From NCBI GenBank assembly GCA_938005655.1, contig CALLNA010000176.1, positions 1-5,529 of the forward strand: 5,529 bases of DNA, given 5' to 3'. Of this stretch, positions 1-5,529 are shown piece after piece. Positions within the stretch are counted from its first letter, which is position 1; each line of letters starts with the position of its first letter. Both the position numbers and the translations under genes were made by a program. The notes beneath the pieces are model-generated. The model saw only the letters and a program-made list of their open reading frames with translations. It made no database searches and was not told where the DNA came from. This stretch comes from an uncultured Novosphingobium sp. (GTDB lineage Bacteria > Pseudomonadota > Alphaproteobacteria > Sphingomonadales > Sphingomonadaceae).

Positions 1-99
1 GGCGCGCCAGCCGGGCCGGCCCCGCCCCTGCTGCTCGAACTCCTGCATCGGCAGGCTTGTCGCAGCCGAACCGGCTCCGGTCAATTCACGGGGGATCAT
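1..99 (-). CDS. Partial ORF downstream of ydbH, possible YnbE-like lipoprotein N-terminus
   Basis: An open minus-strand frame begins with ATG at 99-97 and runs without a stop to the window edge (33 codons). Its ATG overlaps the TGA of the ydbH-like gene in an ATGA arrangement, typical of translational coupling in an operon. The visible residues begin MIPRELTGAG and end RGRPGWRA; a second ATG lies at 48-46, giving a shorter start MQEFEQQ. In E. coli and many proteobacteria ydbH is followed by ynbE, a small outer-membrane lipoprotein that works with YdbH, and then ydbL; that order is the only reason to suggest YnbE. No hydrophobic signal peptide or lipobox Cys is seen yet; either would lie beyond base 1. 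The real start could be at 48 or even outside the window, in which case this stretch is spacer. Existence of a downstream gene is likely, its identity is a guess. Confidence 0.4.
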   Translation of the reverse strand, partial: MIPRELTGAGSAATSLPMQEFEQQGRGRPGWRA

Positions 100-3000
100 G
101 GACGTTTCTCGCTGTCTGGAGGCTGAATGTCGCCGGGCCGGGCCGCAGGCGATGGAGGATTCCCAGGCGACGGAGGATTCGCCGGCGCGGGGGCGACCGG
201 CCGGCCCTGGGCGTCGAGCAGGCCCAGCCCGCGCGGGTCCTTGACGTAGGCCGGGTCGTAGAGGCTCTTGAACGAGGTGATGAGCTGGTAGAACGGCGCG
301 CGCAGGTTGACGTTGAACTGGATCGGCAGGCTGGCGATCCGCCTGGTCAGGAAGTTCTGCTTCGCGGTCGTGCCCTGCTTGACCCCGGTGAAGCGGACCC
401 GGGTGACGATCTCGCCCGCGATCGCCCCGTCCATGCCGATCCGCATCTCGCGGTAATCCAGCGATTTCAGCGCGTCGAAGGCGAAGTTCGCCATCGGCGA
501 GAGGTCCTTGTAGGTCAGCGCGCCGACGTAGGAGACGTTGCCGCCGGGCGCCCGCGAATTGAGCTGGCCGCCCTCGATCCGCCCGCCGTCCTGGTCGAAG
601 ACCAGCGGCAGGACGCCGTCGAACTTGCCGGTCGCGCTCATGTTGGGCACCTCCAGCCGCTCGACGAACCTGGCGGCGTCGATCCCCTCCATCCGCAGCG
701 TGTAGCGCCGCACCTCGGCCACCCCGAGGGTCATCGAGGTCGGCTCCAGCCGAAGCTCGCCGTCGAGGAACGGCCAGCGCCCGCCGAGCACGGCAAGCTG
801 CGAGTTGGGCCGCAATTCGTAGCGGATCTCGCCGTCCGTCGCCTCGATGCCGGGGTTGATCGAGGCGATATGCAGGCGCTGGTCGGGCGCAGTGACCATG
901 CCGAGCAGGTCGGTGAAGACGATCGTGCCCGAGACGCCCTTGGCCGGGCCGAAGGCGGCGGCGAAGTCGAGCCCGTCGGTGGTGAAGCGGCCGGTGCTGG
1001 CGGTCGTCGTCGGCGTCCAGACGATCGTGCCCTCGCCGCGCACAGAGCCGCGGACATTGGCGACGACGCCGAGCGCGAGGTCGGTCAGCGTGACCGGCTG
1101 GACCTTGTCGTCGAAGGCGAGGTCCGCGACGGAGAGGTCCGCCTGCCCGTTCCCGCTGCCGAGATCGTGGCGGATGGCGACCCGCAGGACTTCCCGCCCG
1201 CTGGCAGGTTCGGCCATCAAGGCATTGGCCTGGATCACATTATCGACCATGGTCAGGGTCCCGCCCTGCCCCGCGAGCGGCTTGAACCGGGCCTGAGCCT
1301 GGCGGTCGAGCAGGCGGAACGCGCCGTCGGCGATGCTCAGCCGACCGTCGGCATAGCGCCAGGAGCCGGTCGCGCCGAGCAGGTCGAGCGGCACGGCGGC
1401 GAGGCGGATGTCGGTGCCCTCGAATCGCCCGGCGACGTCCTTGCCGATCTGCGCGGTGAGGCTCGCCAGGCGGAAGCGGCTGGCCACGTCCGGGCGGCCG
1501 AGTGCGACCTCGACCCCGCGCGCCGCCAGCGTCCCCGGCGCGGCGAAGCCCACCGGGCCGCTGGCGATGCGGATCGGCGTCTCGCCGAGATGTCCGGCGA
1601 GGTCGAGCCGGTCGGTCCCGGCCGCGATCCGCGTTCCGGCGGCGCCGGCCCGCAGGATCGGCGCGCCCGGCGGCGGGCAGAGGGTCACGCCGCGGCGCTC
1701 CAGCGTCAGGTTGGCCAGGCTCAGGCGGTCGAAGGCCACGGGCACGCAGCGCCGCCAGACCGCGAGCCCGCCGCCGCGCGACCAGTTGCCGTCGATCGGC
1801 ACCTGGAGGTTCTCGGCCCGGCCGCCGGGCAGCGGCCCGCTCAGCACGGCCCGGCCGGCGAAGCCGAGCGCGCCGCCCGGCGCCTGGGCGAGGACGAGCT
1901 GCGGGACGGCGAGCCGCGCGTCGCCCGCGCGATATTCGGCCAGGGCCAGCCGTAGCACGGCCTCGCCCCCGCCCGGCCGCTCCATCCGCCCGGTGATCTG
2001 CGGCATACCCTCGCCGCCGGTGACGAGGTTGCCGGAAAGGCTGGGCGTCCTCGCCCCTTCCGAGAGGAGCTGGAAGCGCGAGACGGCAAGCAGGGTCTGG
2101 CCGCTGCCGCCGCGCAGGGCGGCCTGGGGCACGGTGAGCGAAACCCGGCCGTCGGTCAGCCGCGCCAGGTAGGTCGCGGCGATCCGGCTGCCGGGCGTCT
2201 CACGCTCCAGCGCGGCGCGCATCCGGCCGAGCAGCGGCGCGGCCAGGGTGTCGGCGGCCGACCGCTGCGCCCCGGCCAACGCCATGTCGAGCCCCTTGCC
2301 GAGCGCCAGTCCCTCGCCGTCGAGGCTGCCGTCCAGCTCCAGCCGCCGGAGCCCGTCCTGCGAGCGGACCGAGCCTTCGGCGCGCAGCACCCTGGCGCCG
2401 AACGAGGCGGCGGCGAGCCGGTCGGCGGCGAGCTGATAACGCGCGGTCAGGGCCTTGCGGCGGTAGGCGAGCCGGCCGGAGCCCTTGAGGCCGCCCGCGC
2501 CGACGCCCGCCGCCGTGCCCGGCCCGGTATCGAGCGCGAACCGCGCCTCGCCGCCGTCCAGCGCGCGGTCGAGCGTGGCGTCGATCCGCAGTCCGGCCTG
2601 CTCCAGCACGGCATCGGGGCAGACCGCGCCCGCGACCCGCAGCGGGCCGCTGAACCGCGGCTTCTCCGCGCTGACGCCGAGCGCGCCGTAGAGGCTGGCG
2701 CGGGTCAGACGGCAGCCCGCGACCGCCACCTCGGGCGCGATCGCGGCGAGCGTGCCGGAAAAGCCGCCGCGGAGGCGCCCCGCGCCCTCCAGCTTTACCC
2801 CGACCGCGCCCGAATCGGCCTCGAGCAGGCCGCGCCCGTCGACGATCCGCACGTCGAGGTCGGGCAGGCGGAACGGCTCGCGCGGCTGCTTCTGCGCGAA
2901 CAGCACGCGGTCGAGGCTGCCGAAGCTCAGGGTCCCGCCGCGATAGCTGCCATAGAGGCGCGGGCGGATCAGGGTGATCCGGCCGATGGTCGGAAAACCG

Positions 3001-3311
3001 AAGCGGTAGCGGATCAAGGCCTCGGCCCGCTCGATCGTCAGGTCCGGATGCCGGGGATCGCCGACGACCACGTTGCGCAGCACCTGCTGGACCGGGCCGA
3101 CCCGCTCGATCTCGTAGGTCGCAGGCAGGCCCATCGCCCGGAACTGCGCGCCGAGGTAGTTGTCCGCGATCCGCTCGCGCGAGAACCAGGCCCAGGCCAG
3201 CGCCCCGATCAGGACCAGCACGACCAGGCCGAGCACGACCGGCCACCGCCGCCGGCCCGGCGGGGCGGTGTCGTCCGGTTCGTCCGGGAGCGCTGCCTGG
3301 TCCGCCGTCAT
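96..3311 (-). CDS. ydbH: YdbH-like intermembrane phospholipid transport protein (AsmA superfamily)
   Basis: This very long protein (1071 residues) resembles the YdbH family, one of the three large AsmA-like proteins (TamB, YhdP, YdbH) that in E. coli redundantly carry phospholipids across the periplasm to the outer membrane. The N-terminus is a short acidic cytoplasmic stretch, an RRR patch at 20-22, and one membrane helix at about 24-43, leaving the rest periplasmic. Residues about 46-140 (starting RERIADNYLGAQF, then GLPATYEIERVGP and LIRYRFGFPTIGRITLIRP) are the recognisable family head; the middle is repetitive beta-rich sequence with many G/A/L/R residues, as expected of a lipid groove. 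A conserved-looking end (GVKQGTTAKQNFLTRRIASL, then APFYQLITSFKSLYDP) precedes a Pro-rich tail. At 1071 residues it is longer than E. coli YdbH (about 880). I prefer the ATG at 3311 because AGAGGGGGA lies directly before it; a GTG at 3323 would add four residues (MRGG) but has no ribosome site. It probably heads an operon running off the left edge. Confidence 0.83.
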   Translation of the reverse strand: MTADQAALPDEPDDTAPPGRRRWPVVLGLVVLVLIGALAWAWFSRERIADNYLGAQFRAMGLPATYEIERVGPVQQVLRNVVVGDPRHPDLTIERAEALIRYRFGFPTIGRITLIRPRLYGSYRGGTLSFGSLDRVLFAQKQPREPFRLPDLDVRIVDGRGLLEADSGAVGVKLEGAGRLRGGFSGTLAAIAPEVAVAGCRLTRASLYGALGVSAEKPRFSGPLRVAGAVCPDAVLEQAGLRIDATLDRALDGGEARFALDTGPGTAAGVGAGGLKGSGRLAYRRKALTARYQLAADRLAAASFGARVLRAEGSVRSQDGLRRLELDGSLDGEGLALGKGLDMALAGAQRSAADTLAAPLLGRMRAALERETPGSRIAATYLARLTDGRVSLTVPQAALRGGSGQTLLAVSRFQLLSEGARTPSLSGNLVTGGEGMPQITGRMERPGGGEAVLRLALAEYRAGDARLAVPQLVLAQAPGGALGFAGRAVLSGPLPGGRAENLQVPIDGNWSRGGGLAVWRRCVPVAFDRLSLANLTLERRGVTLCPPPGAPILRAGAAGTRIAAGTDRLDLAGHLGETPIRIASGPVGFAAPGTLAARGVEVALGRPDVASRFRLASLTAQIGKDVAGRFEGTDIRLAAVPLDLLGATGSWRYADGRLSIADGAFRLLDRQAQARFKPLAGQGGTLTMVDNVIQANALMAEPASGREVLRVAIRHDLGSGNGQADLSVADLAFDDKVQPVTLTDLALGVVANVRGSVRGEGTIVWTPTTTASTGRFTTDGLDFAAAFGPAKGVSGTIVFTDLLGMVTAPDQRLHIASINPGIEATDGEIRYELRPNSQLAVLGGRWPFLDGELRLEPTSMTLGVAEVRRYTLRMEGIDAARFVERLEVPNMSATGKFDGVLPLVFDQDGGRIEGGQLNSRAPGGNVSYVGALTYKDLSPMANFAFDALKSLDYREMRIGMDGAIAGEIVTRVRFTGVKQGTTAKQNFLTRRIASLPIQFNVNLRAPFYQLITSFKSLYDPAYVKDPRGLGLLDAQGRPVAPAPANPPSPGNPPSPAARPGDIQPPDSEKRP
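147..182 (-). repeat. 18-base tandem repeat encoding (NPPSPx)2 in the ydbH tail
   Basis: Two 16-base copies on the plus strand (AGGCGATGGAGGATTC at 147-162 and AGGCGACGGAGGATTC at 165-180) differ at one base and recur with an 18-base period. Read on the minus strand they encode NPPSPG then NPPSPA, at about residues 1045-1056 of the YdbH-like protein. The period is a multiple of three, so copy-number changes would keep the frame. It looks like a small slippage duplication in a disordered Pro-rich tail. Confidence 0.8.
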
Positions 3312-3347
3312 TCCCCCTCTCACTTGCGTCGATCACCCGGGAAAGGC

Positions 3348-3371
3348 AATGCAGCAGCCCTGACCTGCGTT
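3348..3371. promoter_or_regulatory. Inverted repeat in the ydbH/radC divergent intergenic region
   Basis: The 88-base gap between the two divergent starts (3312-3399) contains AATGCAG, ten bases, then CTGCGTT. The arms pair at six of seven positions, with one T-G pair. Its place midway between divergent genes would suit a shared operator, but the dyad is short and could be chance. I see no convincing -35/-10 pair for either gene here. TTGCGT at 3324-3329 is a weak -35 candidate toward radC without a good -10 partner. Confidence 0.25.
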
Positions 3372-3399
3372 CCCCGCAAGAGGGCTCCCGCGAACGGAT

Positions 3400-4125
3400 A
3401 TGGCCGAGGCAAGCGAACTCTTTCCTGAACAGCCTGCCGCCCAGGCTCCCGTGGGGAACGAGGCGGCGGGCCACCGCGCCCGCCTGCGCAAGCGCCTGCT
3501 CGAAGGCGGGGCCGAGGCGCTGGGCGATCACGAGGTCGTCGAATACCTGCTGATGACCGCGATCCCGCGCCGCGACGTCAAGCCGCTGGCGCGCAGCCTG
3601 CTCAAGCGCTTCGGCTCGCTGCCAGGCGTGTTCAACGCCGATCCCGCCGCCCTCGCCCGGCACCCCGGCATGGGCGAGACCAGCGCCGCGGCGATCCGCA
3701 TCGTCACCCTCGCCGCCCGCCGCCTGGCGCGCGAGGCGGTGCGCGAGCAGCCGGTGCTCGGCTCGTGGCAGGCGCTGATCGACTACCTGACGATCGACAT
3801 GGCGCACCTCACGGTCGAGCGGGTCCGGGTGCTCTACCTCAACGCGCAGAACATGCTGATCCACGACGAGCACGTCGGCGACGGCTCGATCGACGAGGCG
3901 GCGATCCACCCGCGCGAGGTGATCCGCCGCGCGCTCGACCTCGGCGCGACGGCGCTGATCCTGGTCCACAACCATCCCTCCGGCTCGCCCCAGCCGAGCC
4001 GCGCCGACATCCAGATCACCGCTCGCATCGCCGAGGCCGGGCGGCTGCTGGGGATCGTCGTCCACGATCACGTCATCATCGGCCGCGAGGGGCACGTGAG
4101 CCTCAAGGCCAAGGGGCTGATCTGA
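3400..4125 (+). CDS. radC: RadC family protein (UPF0758, JAMM/MPN domain)
   Basis: A 241-residue protein of the RadC family, near the usual length (E. coli RadC is about 220). Residues about 22-110 form the helical N-terminal part, with GDHEVVEYLL at 42-51 and a helix-hairpin-helix-like segment around 71-98 (FGSLPGVFNAD, then HPGMGETSAAAI). The C-terminal JAMM metalloprotease-like domain carries the signature HNHPSG at 190-195: H190, H192 and D203 fit H-x-H-x10-D, and E157 in HDEHVGDGS is the probable fourth residue. The metal site thus looks intact. The cellular role of RadC is unresolved: the E. coli radC102 repair phenotype was traced to recG, so a repair function should not be assumed. 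The start at 3400 has only a weak ribosome site (AAGAGGG at 3378-3384 is 15 bases away), but no better in-frame start is visible. It is divergent from ydbH and probably cotranscribed with the NRDE-family gene 19 bases downstream. Confidence 0.95.
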   Translation: MAEASELFPEQPAAQAPVGNEAAGHRARLRKRLLEGGAEALGDHEVVEYLLMTAIPRRDVKPLARSLLKRFGSLPGVFNADPAALARHPGMGETSAAAIRIVTLAARRLAREAVREQPVLGSWQALIDYLTIDMAHLTVERVRVLYLNAQNMLIHDEHVGDGSIDEAAIHPREVIRRALDLGATALILVHNHPSGSPQPSRADIQITARIAEAGRLLGIVVHDHVIIGREGHVSLKAKGLI

Positions 4126-4144
4126 TGGGCGCGGGCCGTCTGCC

Positions 4145-4876
4145 ATGTGCGTAGCCGCCATCGCCTGGGCCGCGCATCCGCGCTGGCGGCTGGTCGCCAT
4201 CGGCAACCGCGACGAGTTCCACGAACGCCCCGCCGCGCCGCTCGCCGCCTGGGACGACGGCTCGGGCATCATCGCCGGACGCGACCTGCGCGCCGGGGGC
4301 ACCTGGCTCGGCGTGACCAGCGCGGGGCGCTTCGCCCTCGTCACCAATTTCCGCGTGCCGGGCTATCCCAGGCCCGGCCTCGCCTCGCGCGGCGGGCTCA
4401 TTACCGGCTGGCTCAAGGGGGAGCCGCTGCCCGACATCGCGGCGATGAACCCGTTCAACCTCTGCCTGGCCGACGCCGCGGGAGCGCGGGTCCTGACCAA
4501 CCACCCGCGGCCGGAAAGCCACGACCTGGCGCCCGGCGTCCACGGCCTGTCGAACGGCGCCTTCTCCCGCCCCTGGCCCAAGACGCTCCAGCTCTGCGCC
4601 GTGCTCAACGCCTGGCTGGCAGGCGCGGCGGCCGACGTCGAGCCGCTGTTCGCCGCCCTGCGCGCGGAGAACCCGCTCACCCCCGGCGCGGGCGAGGAGG
4701 GGCCGGACGCCGCCTTCTCCTCGGTGTTCATCCGCAATCCGGCCTACGGCACGCGATGCAGCACGGTCGTCCTGATCGGCGAGGACGGCCACGGCACGAT
4801 CGAGGAACGCTCGTTCGACCCGGCGGGCCAGGCGACCGGCCGCATCGCCGTGCCGTTCTCGCCCGACCGCGATTGA
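4145..4876 (+). CDS. NRDE / TANGO2 family protein
   Basis: A 243-residue cytosolic protein (no signal peptide or membrane helix) of the NRDE family, homologous to animal TANGO2. Family landmarks appear in order: Met-Cys start with Cys2, which would be N-terminal after Met removal; NRDEF at 21-25; GGTWLG at 51-56; TNFR at 67-70; SRG at 81-83; PFNL at 103-106; GVHGLSN at 131-137; PWPK at 143-146; SSVFI at 192-196; and YGTRCSTV at 201-208. Length and motif set indicate a complete gene. The fold is considered Ntn-hydrolase-like, but no enzymatic reaction is established. Some TANGO2/HRG-9 relatives, including a bacterial one, have been reported to affect haem trafficking, while other work points to lipid metabolism. 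The start follows the radC stop by 19 bases, suggesting one transcript with radC, though no strong ribosome site is seen. The TGA stop overlaps the -35 box proposed for the downstream P450 gene. Confidence 0.93.
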   Translation: MCVAAIAWAAHPRWRLVAIGNRDEFHERPAAPLAAWDDGSGIIAGRDLRAGGTWLGVTSAGRFALVTNFRVPGYPRPGLASRGGLITGWLKGEPLPDIAAMNPFNLCLADAAGARVLTNHPRPESHDLAPGVHGLSNGAFSRPWPKTLQLCAVLNAWLAGAAADVEPLFAALRAENPLTPGAGEEGPDAAFSSVFIRNPAYGTRCSTVVLIGEDGHGTIEERSFDPAGQATGRIAVPFSPDRD

Positions 4877-4900
4877 CAGCGCCGCGCGCCAATATATGAA
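4873..4900 (+). promoter_or_regulatory. Putative sigma-70-type promoter of the P450 gene
   Basis: TTGACA at 4873-4878 matches the -35 consensus at all six bases and includes the TGA stop of the NRDE-family gene (4874-4876). Sixteen bases further, TATGAA at 4895-4900 matches four of six -10 bases; TATATG at 4893-4898 also resembles a -10 but at a short 14-base spacing. The A+T-rich stretch 4891-4914 stands out sharply from the GC-rich surroundings. Transcription would start near 4907, giving a leader of about 45 bases before the P450 start. No intrinsic terminator lies between the two genes, so read-through is also possible. Confidence 0.5.
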
Positions 4901-4913
4901 ATACTGTGTATCA
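4897..4913. promoter_or_regulatory. Imperfect dyad over the -10/start region, possible operator
   Basis: TGAAATACTGTGTATCA is a 17-base dyad around T4905 with six of eight pairs complementary, including the outer TGA/TCA and the inner AC/GT. A shorter perfect register, ATAC-TGT-GTAT at 4901-4911, overlaps it. Size and position, covering the proposed -10 and transcription start, would suit a repressor such as a TetR-family protein. No regulator gene is present in the window, so this is only a candidate. Confidence 0.3.
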
Positions 4914-4916
4914 GAA

Positions 4917-4935
4917 GATCGCCGCACCGGCGGTC
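4917..4935 (+). other. GC-rich hairpin in the P450 5' leader
   Basis: GATCGCCG, loop CAC, then CGGCGGTC can fold in RNA into an eight-pair stem with one U-G pair (4919-4933) and a three-base loop. It ends two bases before the ribosome binding site GGGAGA at 4938-4943. There is no following U-run, so it does not look like an intrinsic terminator. It could shield the transcript end, affect ribosome access, or serve as a second DNA operator. Short GC stems are common in such genomes by chance. Confidence 0.35.
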
Positions 4936-4937
4936 AC

Positions 4938-4943
4938 GGGAGA
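4938..4943 (+). promoter_or_regulatory. Ribosome binding site of the P450 gene
   Basis: GGGAGA lies eight bases before the ATG at 4952. It is the best-placed ribosome site on the plus strand of the window and supports that start. Confidence 0.7.
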
Positions 4944-4951
4944 ATCTTGCC

Positions 4952-5529
4952 ATGGCCACCGCGCCGCTCCAGGCCGAACGCGACTATTTCACCGACAAGT
5001 CGGTCCTGCTCGATCCCTACGACTACTTCGAGCAGATCCGCGCCGACGGCCCGGTCCACCGGATGAAGCACCGCGACGTGGTGATCGTCACCGGCTTCCA
5101 GGAAGGCGTCGACGTCCTCCTCAACACGCGCGACTATTCCTCGATCCTCAACCCCGATCCGCTTGCCCCGCTGGCGTTCGAGCCGCAGGGGGACGACATT
5201 TCCGCCCAGGTCGCGGCGGTCCACGGCACCGATCCGATGGAGCTGCTGGTGTCCTACGACGGCGACATGCACACCGCCGCGCGCTCGCTGCTCAACCCGC
5301 TGTTCAAGCCCTCGCGCCTCAAGGCCAACGAGCGGTTCATGCACGACTACGCCGACGCGATGATGCGCGACATGGTCGCGCGCGGCGGCTGCGAACTGAT
5401 CGCCGAAGTCGCGACGCCCTACGTCACCATGGTCATCGCCGCCCTCCTCGGCGTACCCGCCGACGACCGCGAGCAGTTCCGCAAGGTCATCGACGCGGGG
5501 CCGCCGCCGGGCAACATGGACGCGGCCGA
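4952..5529 (+). CDS. Cytochrome P450, N-terminal part (cut by the window edge)
   Basis: The first 192 codons of a soluble bacterial cytochrome P450, a haem-thiolate monooxygenase that would take electrons from a ferredoxin and its reductase. There is no membrane anchor. The start region (YFTDKSVLLDPYDYFEQIR at 12-30, then GPVHRM and VVIVTGFQEGVDVLLN) is the usual A-helix and first beta sheet. DGDMHTAARSLLNPLF at 103-118 is the C-helix motif; H107 and R111 fit the HxxxR that binds haem propionates. ELIAEVATPYVTMVIAALLG at 148-167 is the helix leading to GVPADDREQF. The I-helix, ExxR and Cys ligand loop all lie beyond the edge, so activity and subfamily cannot be judged. Residues about 66-100, between the B- and C-helix regions, look long and acidic; this is the substrate-contact region in P450s. 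The gene has its own ribosome site and probably its own promoter. Substrate unknown. Confidence 0.94.
   Translation, partial: MATAPLQAERDYFTDKSVLLDPYDYFEQIRADGPVHRMKHRDVVIVTGFQEGVDVLLNTRDYSSILNPDPLAPLAFEPQGDDISAQVAAVHGTDPMELLVSYDGDMHTAARSLLNPLFKPSRLKANERFMHDYADAMMRDMVARGGCELIAEVATPYVTMVIAALLGVPADDREQFRKVIDAGPPPGNMDAA

Noticed and set aside
57..1955. 632-codon plus-strand open frame opposite ydbH
   Set aside because: Its translation is dominated by R, G, A, E, D and P with no domain, and it lies antisense to a well-supported gene. High GC makes stop codons rare in such shadow frames.
3312..3323. GTG start for ydbH adding MRGG
   Set aside because: No ribosome site precedes GTG, while these same bases supply the purine-rich AGAGGGGGA just before the ATG at 3311.
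4125..4144. ATG at 4125-4127 as an overlapping start for the NRDE gene
   Set aside because: It is 20 bases from the ATG at 4145, so it is out of frame, and the family's Met-Cys start fits 4145 exactly.
2200..4347. 715-codon minus-strand open frame crossing ydbH, the intergenic gap, radC and the NRDE gene
   Set aside because: It overlaps three supported genes on both strands and reads as low-complexity Arg/Ala/Gly-rich sequence, a product of high GC and not a gene.
4103..4927. 274-codon minus-strand open frame opposite the NRDE-family gene
   Set aside because: It is antisense to an NRDE/TANGO2 gene with a full motif set and has no recognisable domain.
4917..4935. Intrinsic terminator after the NRDE gene
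   Set aside because: The stem is followed by GTCACGGGAG and lacks a U-run, so it does not have terminator form.
1..5529. Mobile element, defence system, CRISPR array or RNA gene
   Set aside because: No transposase or integrase, long terminal repeats, regularly spaced repeats or tRNA/rRNA-like sequence was seen. All genes fit chromosomal families with uniform composition.

Overview
This window comes from a very GC-rich bacterial genome. The gene types and the protein style (a sphingomonad-like YdbH, a RadC of the UPF0758 family, an NRDE/TANGO2-family protein and a soluble P450) suggest an alphaproteobacterium, most likely of the order Sphingomonadales. That placement is inference from remembered family resemblance, not from a search. 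The density is ordinary chromosomal. I see no mobile element, CRISPR array, tRNA, rRNA or integration scar, and no gene-free stretch longer than about 90 bases.

Layout: the left 60% is one long minus-strand gene for a YdbH-like AsmA-superfamily protein (1071 residues from the preferred ATG). It is predicted to be anchored in the inner membrane and to span the periplasm for lipid transport to the outer membrane. Its stop codon overlaps, as ATGA, the start of a further minus-strand reading frame that leaves the window at base 1. By analogy with the E. coli ydbH-ynbE-ydbL operon this could be the lipoprotein partner YnbE, but the visible 33 codons do not prove it. An 88-base divergent intergenic region separates ydbH from a plus-strand pair: radC (241 residues, intact JAMM/MPN motif) and, 19 bases later, an NRDE/TANGO2-family gene (243 residues, intact Cys2 and NRDE motif).

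A 75-base gap with an A+T-rich core follows, then the first 192 codons of a cytochrome P450 cut off by the right edge. This gap is the most interesting non-coding piece. It has a perfect TTGACA -35 box overlapping the stop codon of the NRDE gene, a plausible -10, an imperfect dyad lying on the -10/start region, a GC-rich hairpin in the leader and a good ribosome binding site. The P450 therefore probably has its own regulated promoter.

Functionally the window joins unrelated housekeeping (envelope lipid transport, RadC) with a possible haem link: an NRDE/TANGO2 protein, a family implicated in haem trafficking, next to a haem enzyme. I did not find a clearly undescribed system. The findings are modest, testable observations.
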